Origin: Chrysoporthe austroafricana | Taxonomy: Eukaryota > Ascomycota > Sordariomycetes > Diaporthales > Cryphonectriaceae | Direction of reading: 5' to 3' | DNA length: 64,000 nucleotides | NCBI GenBank assembly: GCA_001051155.2 | Contig: JYIP02000008.1 | Span: 1,550,001 to 1,614,000, forward strand | In this document: one piece after another, positions 54,544-64,000 of the stretch | Layout of the letters: every line of letters starts with the position of its first letter | Position numbering within the stretch: position 1 is the first letter of the stretch | Notes under the pieces: model-generated | The model's database searches: none | Seen by the model: the letters and a program-made list of their open reading frames with translations, nothing else | Told to the model about the DNA's origin: nothing | Program-made: the position numbers and the translations under genes

Positions 54544-56865
54544 CTAGAAGTGATGCGTGCCGTTGACGCCATTGGTAAGCTTGGCTTTCAGGACCTCGTC
54601 CAGGAGGCCGGCGCTGGCAGCGATGAAGCCGAGGAATGGGGGCTGTCACTGGTCAGCTGGAGGTCGCAAGGAGGGATCGGCTTCGCACTTACGCTTGGGT
54701 TGAGCACCTTGGATTGGTACTCGGCGTGGAACTGCGTGCCTTCAGAAGAGTCAGCAAGGCCCGTATCAGGGGATCATCAGGCAGAAGACACCTACCAACG
54801 AAGTAAGGGTGGTCCTTGATCTCAAAGATCTCCATGCGCTGGCCCGTCTCGTCCTTCCCAACAAAGTGCAGACCGGCAGCCTCCAGGCGGGCGATGTACT
54901 CCGGGTTGATCTCGTATCGATGCCGGTGTCTCTCCTCGATCTCTTCAGCATCGTTGTACAGGGTACGAATCTTGGCCCACTCGCTGTTGGGCTGGAAGAT
55001 CGTCTTTCTGGATCCGAGGCGCATGGTGCCGCCCATGTTCTGCTTGTCAAGCTCGGGCATGGAGATCACCACGAGATCGCTGGCCGTAGCTTCGAACTCT
55101 TCGGAATTGGCGCCCGACATCCCGCAGACGTCACGCGTGAACTGGATGGCGGCTGTCTGGAAGCCAAGGCAGACCTGCAGATCAGATTAGCACTATGCAC
55201 AGAGGGATGCAGTCGTCGGGTTCAGTGCGTACTCCCAGGAATGGTACCCGATTCTCCCGGGCGAATTTGGTGGCCAGCATCATTCCCTCTGTGCCGCGGG
55301 TGCCGAACCCTCCGGGGACGATGATCCCAGCAGCATCCCGGACCTCCTTCCACGCCTGGTCGTACTTCTCTGCCGCGGCAGACTTGGTCCGGGGCTCCAG
55401 GTGTTCGGCGTCGACCCAGACCAGGTTGAGCTTGCGTCGCAGGTGCATGGAAGAGTGCTCAAGAGACTTCACGACCGACAGGTACGCATCATGTGTCTCG
55501 ACGTACTTGCCGACCAGCGCGATGTTGACACTGGACTTCTGCTCTTGTGTGACCACCGACTGCCAGTGGTCCCAGAGCTCAGCACCCTTGGCCACCCGCG
55601 CCAGAGGGATAAACTCGCCCGCGAGGTTGAGTTTGACACGCAGCAGGGTGACCAGTTGCTGCTGCTTCAGGAGTATGGGAACCTGATAGACCGTCGGCAT
55701 ATCGCGGACCACGAGGATCTGGTCGAGTTCGACCGAGCAGTGCAGCGCAAGCTTAGCAACAGTGCTCTCCGCGAGAGGCTGTTCGCATCGGCAGGCAACC
55801 TAGCACGGCCATTAGTGACACGAGCACGAGAGAGGGCACGCTAGACGCACAAGGTCAGGAATCAGGCCATAGCTGCGGACGGACTTGACCGCGTGCTGGG
55901 TCGGCTTCGTCTTCTGCTCGCCGTGGATGGTAGGGACGTATGAGACGTGGATGGTCATGAAATTGCTGGTTCCGGCTTCGTGGCGCAGCTGGGTAAGCGC
56001 CTCGACGAAAGGCATGCTCTCGATATCGCCGACCGTGCCTCCAAGCTCGATGATGCAAACGTCGGGCTCCTCATCGGATCCATCGACTGGGATACGGGAG
56101 ACACGCTTGATCCAGTCTTTGATCGCGTTCGTGACATGTGGAACGCTGTGCATGTCAGCAAAACCCATCTTTCCTAGCTTCTATCGCAGACACAGATCAT
56201 GGACACGGCTGCGTGCCGGACGCGAACGCGAGGTGGGTGCCAGGGCATCACAAGTACACACATTTGAACCGTCTTGCCCAGGTAGTCGCCGCGGCGCTCC
56301 TTTTGGATAACCTGCAAACGATCAATACGTGATCCAAATGTGCCGATAATGGTGGGGAAACACACGTGCTGATAGATCTTGCCGGTGGTAATGTTGTTAT
56401 CACCGGTCAGGGTGACAGCCAGGTATCTCTCGTAGTTTCCGAGATCCAGGTCGACTTCGGATCCTGACGAGATTGTCAGAGACGGACGAGCAGGTGGCAC
56501 TTGGAGACGCACCGGAGCGCAATACGAAACATTCGCCATGCTCGGCAGGGGCCATTAGGCCGGCATCAACGGAGACATATGGGTCGATCTTGATACAGCT
56601 GACCCGGAGTCCAAGTGTTTTCAGGAGCTGCGAGGTCTCCTGTCAGCAATACCCGTCGCGTCTATTTCGCAGGCAGAGGAACGAACCAGGCCAGTGGAGG
56701 AGGCGATAATTCCCTTCCCAACGCCTGTAATGGAATTGTCAGCCAACCCGCATCACCGTGAAGCCCGCCACGCCGGGGTGCCTCGCGAAAAGTGGGATGT
56801 AACCGAAGTGCAATGAGCAATACCATACCTGAGATGACACCACCGGACACGAGAACGTAACGCAT
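54544..56865 (-). pseudogene. URA7: CTP synthase gene with an apparent +1 frameshift
   Basis: Ten exons on the minus strand: 56865-56829, 56724-56687, 56627-56513, 56463-56366, 56311-56262, 56145-55851, 55799-55233, 55175-54796, 54739-54693, 54642-54544. Together they carry a full CTP synthase, which makes CTP from UTP, ATP and glutamine in the cytosol. The synthetase domain has [53 protein letters not shown] and [11 protein letters not shown]. The glutaminase domain has IIVPGGFGTRGTEGMM, the Cys nucleophile in LGVCLGFQ, and a TQFHAEYQSKVL tail with the catalytic His and Glu. In exon 8, about 40 bases after its start, GAAACTGG on the plus strand (near 55139-55146) carries one base too many. 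The summed exons are 1,726 nt, one more than a multiple of three, and the frame after LGFQTAAIQF hits a stop. ECFVL is followed by RSGSE where relatives have DDGGE. Either a sequencing error in a working gene or a decaying paralogue. Confidence 0.88.
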
Positions 56866-59096
56866 CTTGACCACCGTCTTATTGCTACAGACAAACCAGA
56901 ATTCCAAGAGAACGGTAGGAACCTCAGAACTGTGATCCTGGCTGGGCTGCAGCAAGGAGTGGTGGTGAAGACGTGCTGCGCATTGAGATCAAGAAATTTT
57001 TGAACGCGACGCGATCTTAGGCCAAAACTAAGAGGGCGCCGAGGGGTGCCTTATCGATAGCAGGACAGAGGTACTGTAACTACGTACCGCGGTACCTTCA
57101 CACGGACTGCACCAAGCAGGGGTCCCCCTGTCACCTGCTGCCTCCGCCAAGTCACTGCTACCAGTTGTCACCATCACTCACTTGGCAGTCTAGATCCAGC
57201 GACATGGATTACTTCTCATGTTGACACTGAAGCAAGATCGAAGCAAGAAAGGATCGATGTATCGTATGGCTGAACTATGACTCTCCTGAAAATCACGAAG
57301 GCGAAGGAGGCTATTCAATAACGGGAATCTGTAGTACATCAGTTGTGAAGGCTGCATCTGAATGTCTAATAAAGGAAATGCTTCAAGCAAAGGTAATATG
57401 TGGGAAAACCAACTCTGCATTATCATCCTGACCTCCCTCCCCACCCATTCATTCCATTACCAATACAAATTCATTACCGCTTCAGCAGGGAATCTAATGA
57501 TAGATAGATACTTGATGATGCGAGCTTGGTAGTATCAAAGTGATTGTGACTCTGTATGACAACTTTCACCCCGATTGGAACTTCCAGCAGCTTTGCCTAC
57601 CCCTGCAGAGCTACGAGGCCCTTTGGTATTTCTGGACTCTGTTGATTCTGTGATCCTTGGCTCTTCTCATTCTAGACCATAGAACTAGTAAGGCACTATT
57701 GAACCGAGCCAATTTGAGAAGACTGAAACCCAGTTCATCCTCCCCCAGCGCCATTGGACATCTCAGTGATTGGGGTCTTACTTTTTGAATGCTCAGAGTG
57801 GCCGTGTCAGAAATTCCACATTTTGTTTCAATAGTGAGCAAAATAGCAGCCAAAATAGTTGCCGTAATCGCCAGTTCTCTTTTAACATCGAAGCAATGTG
57901 GGTACGTAAAGCACATAAGAAAGGAAGCACATTTATTATAAAGCAGAGATATTCAGGGATGAGCCGCCGAAAGGCACATACCTTTAATATGCATGGCAAG
58001 GAGGCTAGGAAGTTGACATTGAATCCCGAAACAGTGACATTGCTGGGCACATCTCTAAATACATTACTACACATAATGCAAATACAGCATTGCGAAAAAC
58101 AAGGAATATATCTCCAAGTGGATAATGCATTTGTAGAAGCAAGAATCTATTCATAAGAAAAATAGGAAACCCTCGCATCTGATATCTTTCTGTGAGCCAT
58201 CCACGTAGAATTGCCCTGTTTCACGTATCCTGGTATACCCGGATGCTTGAGCGATGTTACTATATAGAGGTCGCATTTCTGATACATACCTACTATTCCA
58301 GTCGAGCGTATGCTATCAATAATTACTCATGTAATTAATCGGTATGTGCACATTTTGATTTGTGGTATACATTGGCTGCCATGAACAAGGGGGGACGAGA
58401 ATCAAATGGAGTATGCGAGCAACATTGATAGAGCCCCATCAAAGCAGTGACTTCAGATGGGAGCAGGGATACTATTATCCATATTAAAAGAGATCGTCAC
58501 ACAACATGGATCTTCGAGAATGCAATTATAAGCCCCCAGCAAATCTTTGTTAGAAGCGGAGTCGCCTTCCGCTAGGAAACTGACCAACAACTTCCAGGGA
58601 AAGAATGCTTCATATCCTAGTCATGCGCTTGAGTTCTTCAATACCCTTACTTTCAAATATAGCTTGTTTCATTTTATTCACATCGTTCCAGTGCTAAAGT
58701 ACATCACTCAGGCTCTGTTGATACTAGACAAGCTGTTGAATGGGCATCACCACACAACTTAATAGCAATATCACTACCAGTCACCACTAGGCAATCCCTT
58801 CACGCTGAACGCAAAGAGTTTCAATGGGCATATCTCCAATAATGTTTAAGAAATAGAGGAGACTTCACTGCGGTGGTCCGTGCGTGACTGCTACGAATTC
58901 GCTGTGTTGTTCCTGTCGATTCCCTCCCACCCACCACCTCATCATCATAAATACTCGCTCCCTTCCACCCACCACCTCATCTCAAGTACTCGTTTCCTTC
59001 CTACAACACATCAGCCAGACGTGCTCATCTGAATACACACTAAACAAAGAGTCTTTCATCACCCGAACACCACAGAAGAACAACAAGATTTCCACA
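56866..59096. other. Long intergenic region, no gene seen
   Basis: Divergent spacer between CTP synthase and the secreted-protein gene. The frame 57770-58156 (plus) has no domain or splice context. Part of 58880-59096 is a C/A-rich leader with two diverged copies of TCCCACCCACCACCTCATC (about 58924 and 58964) ahead of the ATG at 59097. Confidence 0.4.
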
Positions 59097-60330
59097 ATGA
59101 AGAACTTCAGCACCATCTTCGTTGCCCTCCTGCCCATGGTTCGTCACATCCTTCCTCTATCAGTTGCCTCATAAACTCCCTCATATACTTCCCATTCAAC
59201 AGTGCTTGTCTTCCATCCTCCGTCAAAGGCGGGTTTGAGAACTATCCATGGCCGGCACATATCAACTATCCGCCTAAAATCACCATCACGAAATAGTGCA
59301 AGCAGGGACAAACGCTGACAAAATTTATAGGCCCTCCGTGTCAACGCCGGTCTGGTCACGCCTGTTCCTGGCTATGGCGTCCAGAACTTCACTTGGACCG
59401 TTCAGCCTGACGTTCATGGTGCTGCTCCTGTAAACGTCACCGGGACTCTTCAGGATGTCATGTAAGTGCCCCTCCCTCCCTCTATGTCTGAATCTCAACA
59501 TCCCTTTGGGCAACTTTGGCTGTAGTAAATCATTGGGTATCGCAACGCCCTATCAATTCGTTATAGACTGCCAACCCCATTGAAGTATCGTCTTCCGCAT
59601 GATGAAAATTAGCTGACGTCGACCATTATAGCCACTACCTGAACTCCACTTACGAGAATTATCCATTCCCGTCCTTCCCGCCGTTCAACGCGAGCGACCC
59701 TGCCATGAATGGCACCAAGACAGACATCGGCGAGCTCGCCGAGACAGGAAAGTCCAGGTCCACTGGCAGCGCTCTGGAATTCCCTCCCATGGAGGACAAC
59801 GGCACGAAGATTGATGCCGCCATGAGCCCCAAGTCCGATGGCACTGTCGAGAACTGCTTCAAGTAAGCTTATCCCTTCACTAGGACTGCATGCCTAGCTA
59901 GACGCATAAACGCTAACTCTTGATTTGTTTAGGTGGCAGAGCGCGACGGCCTGGGACATCTACAATGGCGTCCAGTATCTCCGGGCTCTCGACGGCAGTG
60001 GTACCAACGGCCCTGGTCCCGGCAACTGTGGCCGTGTGTCATGCTCTTGGAAGTCGGCCATTTGGTGGTGCAATGATGTAAGTCCCGCTAAACACATATC
60101 CACCCATCCTCCTTGAGCCCTGAACCTCCCTGTGTCGGCTGATGCTAATGAATTCCTTGCCCTAGAATCTTGAGACTTTCTCCACCACATTCGAGTCCAT
60201 TGGCAATGGTGCGTGGGACATCATCATCAACTGCTACGAGGCTGATGGCTTTAGCGGCAGCACGGCCGGCCAGAACTTCTTCAAGGAGGGCTGGAATGTC
60301 ATTGTCCGCTATGATGATGACCACTGCTGA
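59097..60330 (+). CDS. Secreted cysteine-containing protein, possible effector-like
   Basis: Five exons (59097-59138, 59331-59461, 59632-59862, 59933-60077, 60166-60330) give 237 residues, phases consistent. The signal peptide MKNFSTIFVALLPMALRVNA is split by a 192-nt intron. The mature part has several N-glycosylation sites (NFTW, NVTG, NSTY, NASD, NGTK) and six cysteines that cluster C-terminally: NCFKW, NCGRVSCSWKSAIWWCND, INCYEADG and DHC. The block SWKSAIWWCND followed by GWNVIVRYDDD resembles a family of small secreted fungal proteins of unknown function. The introns (70-192 nt) are longer than the local norm. It may act at the cell surface or in host interaction; that is inference from secretion and disulphide potential only. 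Confidence 0.85.
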
Positions 60331-60914
60331 GCCGTGAGCTCTTGACAACATTGTCATGAGTGGAAGCGCTGATGGCATTGAGAGGCTATAAGCCTGATGG
60401 ACATTGAGGGTCCGATGAGAAAATGATTACCTAGGTAGCTCCTGCACAAGGTAGCAAAGACAATACTCTACCAACAACAGAGACCCCTAAAAATTCGACA
60501 AGCATATGCGAGTAGCGATTTGACGTAAATTCAGAATCCGTTGAACAAGTCTCTTTTTATCTGATTTGGTGAGGTCTTGTTGCATAAAGTAGCATCTGGT
60601 CTCGCATAGAGAGCCATTGAGAACACGTACTTCAACATGATGTGCAACTTTCCGGGAGGCAAGTGTTAGCTGGAGTATGGTCAATCAAATCAATAATCTC
60701 TGGAAGACCATGAAAGAAGAGAACAGAGAAGTAGCTTCGATGCGCTTGGCGAATGCTATGCATTGAGGAATGAGGCTAACCGCCCACTAAAAATGACTGA
60801 GCTAGACTTTTTGTCAAAGTGGACACAGGTGTCGAGATGTCACCGCCCCTGTATTGTTATTGATCCCTCTATTGCGCCATTCCTGAAGCTCCTTAAAGTA
60901 GTCCTGACTTCGGA
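60331..60914. other. Convergent spacer
   Basis: Holds the two facing 3' ends of the secreted-protein and thiolase genes. No gene is seen. Confidence 0.4.
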
Positions 60915-62317
<1,403 letters not shown>

Positions 62318-62745
62318 TTTGAGAGGATGGTGTGCTGTGGTAACGAGTCGTTCGGACGTGACGAGCTCTAAAATCTGACCTGGAAGTCTTCTGAAAGGTG
62401 CTGTGCGGCAGGCTTCAAGGGCTGTCTAGATATATATTGAGAGTCGAGATATTCAAGTACTCACCGAGTCTCGGCAGATTTCACTTGTTGTTCTCTTAGG
62501 TATCCACTTAATCAGCCGAGCTCGGTATTGATCATCGGGGGGCCAGGGTCGGAAGTCCGTTGCCTGTGGCGTTGCACCGCCATCAGAACCGCCAGCCAAT
62601 CAGGCCGACTCAGGTGTGGCGCCCAACTTCAGCCTTGCCGATTTTTGAGGAGGCGAGCTCAACTTCGCGTCCAATCTTGTGATTCTGCGACGCGCTGTTG
62701 CAGCACCCACACCCACCCCCTCTCCCTACATCCCCTTCAGCCGCC
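62318..62745. promoter_or_regulatory. Divergent promoter between thiolase and Snu114 genes
   Basis: The only space available for both promoters. It contains CCAAT-type boxes (CAGCCAATCAGG near 62592 and GTCCAATC near 62670) and a pyrimidine-rich leader before the ATG at 62746. Confidence 0.5.
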
Positions 62746-64000
62746 ATGGATGACCTCTATGATGAGTAAGGCGCCCTGCAGCAACCTGTGTGAGACGTGC
62801 ACCACAGCTGACACCTGGCATAGGTTCGGCAACTTTATTGGCGAGGAAGCCGAAGCATCAGAGGAGGAGTCCCAGCATGGCGCCGACGCCGGCAACTACG
62901 TCTACGATGACGAGTTCGCCGAGGAGGATGAGGCAGGGCAGGAGCTCATGGAGGTAGATGGTGAGGGAGGATCAGATACCCCGCGCGGTGTGTTTCGAGG
63001 CGCTGGCTAACCTGATGTGTCTGCGACAGAGGGACCTTTGAACGCCGTTATACTCCACGAAGACAAACAGTACTACCCGACAGCGGCGCAAGTCTATGGA
63101 GAAGGAGTAGAGACGCTGGTGCAAGAGGAGGATGCGCAACCCTTGACCGAGCCGATCATTGCGCCGGTGGAGCAGAAGAAGTTCACAGTCGAGGAGGCCG
63201 ACCTACCACACGTCTTCTTCGAGCGCGGTTTCATGACGGATCTCATGAACTACCCCGAGCAGATACGAAATATTGCGCTTGCAGGACATTTACATCATGG
63301 CAAGACGGCGTTCATGGACATGCTCGTCCTGGAGACCCACGACATCCACGACAGGCTGGAGAAGCGGACGGGCAGGAATCGCGACGAGCAGCTGAGGTAC
63401 ACCGACGTACATGATATCGAGAGGAATCGAGGGCTGTCGGTCAAGGCGTCACCGATGAGCTTCGTTCTACAAGGCACAAAGGGCAAATCGCACCTGCTGA
63501 ATATCATCGACACACCCGGACATGTCAACTTCGTCGATGAGGTTGCATCTTCTTTACGACTCGTGGACGGTATTTGTCTGGTCGTGGACGTTGTTGAGGG
63601 CGTGCAGGTCAATACACAGCAGATTATCAAGCACGCAGTCCTCGAGGATATACCGATCATCCTCATTCTCAACAAGATGGACCGTCTGATCCTGGAGCTC
63701 AAGCTGCCGCCCAGCGACGCATACTTCAAGCTGAGGCACGTCGTCGAAGAGGTCAACACCATCATCGAACAAACAATACCCGGGAAGGGCGAGCAGAGGC
63801 GGTTGAGTCCTGAGAAGGGCAACGTCCTCTTTGCATGTACCGAAATGGGGTGGTGCTTCACTTTGCAATCATTTGCAAAGATGTACTCGGACAGTTTTGG
63901 AGGTGTCAACACAGACGAGCTCTCCCGCCGCCTATGGGGCGATGTGTTTTTCAACCCCAAGAAGCGCTCATTCACGAGGAAAGCCGTTGAGGAGGGCGCC
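62746..64000 (+). CDS. SNU114: U5 snRNP GTPase Snu114 (EFTUD2-like), N-terminal part
   Basis: Exons 62746-62765, 62824-62960 and 63030 to beyond the window edge give the first 375 residues. The acidic N-terminus (EEAEASEEESQHG, DDEFAEEDEAGQE) followed by VILHEDKQYYPTAAQVYG is the hallmark that separates Snu114 from elongation factor 2. The GTPase has G1 GHLHHGKT (about residue 138), the switch-region ERNRGLSVKASP, G3 DTPGHVNF and G4 NKMD. EF2-like sequence (SRRLWGDVFFNPKKRSF) follows. Family role: controls activation and disassembly of the spliceosome with Brr2 and Prp8 in the nucleus. A 20-nt first exon ends inside codon seven. The remaining two thirds lie outside the window. Confidence 0.95.

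Overview
The window is nuclear DNA of a filamentous ascomycete (Pezizomycotina, most likely a Sordariomycete). The signs are short spliceosomal introns (about 50-130 nt) with GTRNGT donors and CTRAC/CTGAC branch sites, a hybrid histidine kinase, a 2EXR protein, a zinc-cluster regulator, a secreted pepsin-type protease, and transposon remnants carrying C-to-T/G-to-A decay typical of repeat-induced point mutation (RIP). Exon models below were built by eye from splice signals and reading-frame phase. Gene names rest on motif recognition, not on database searches.

Left arm (1-25.4 kb), gene-dense: a partial secreted or membrane protein (-), a large AT-hook/BRCT nuclear protein (-), an aspartic protease (-), a WLM/Wss1-type metalloprotease (+), a PAS hybrid histidine kinase (+), a luciferase-domain membrane protein (+), a 2EXR protein (-) and a small secreted-like protein that lacks an ATG (+).

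Middle (25.4-40.1 kb), accessory: a decayed rhodopsin-like membrane protein, an FAD-linked oxidase (+), a 3' tRNA-Leu fragment, a retroelement-like repeat, a signal-anchored unknown protein (-), a 640-bp inverted-repeat element with a 15-bp minisatellite, a 445-bp MITE, a TauD/TfdA-type dioxygenase (+), a zinc-cluster regulator missing one zinc ligand (-) and a GNAT acetyltransferase (+). The last three may be a small metabolic locus.

Repeat island (41.4-54.4 kb): an intron-containing tRNA-Leu(AAG) with tandem and distant partial copies, a RIP-decayed segmental duplication, a retroelement-like fragment, a pogo/Tc1-type transposon with intact ends but nonsense codons and an assembly gap, 55-bp and 57-bp tandem repeats, a 419-aa unknown protein (-), and an intron-rich gene for a Lys/Glu-rich nuclear-type protein (+).

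Right arm (54.5-64 kb), mostly housekeeping: a CTP synthase gene with an apparent one-base frameshift (-), a cysteine-containing secreted protein (+), an acetyl-CoA acetyltransferase (-), and divergently from it the start of the U5 snRNP GTPase Snu114 (+), which runs off the window.
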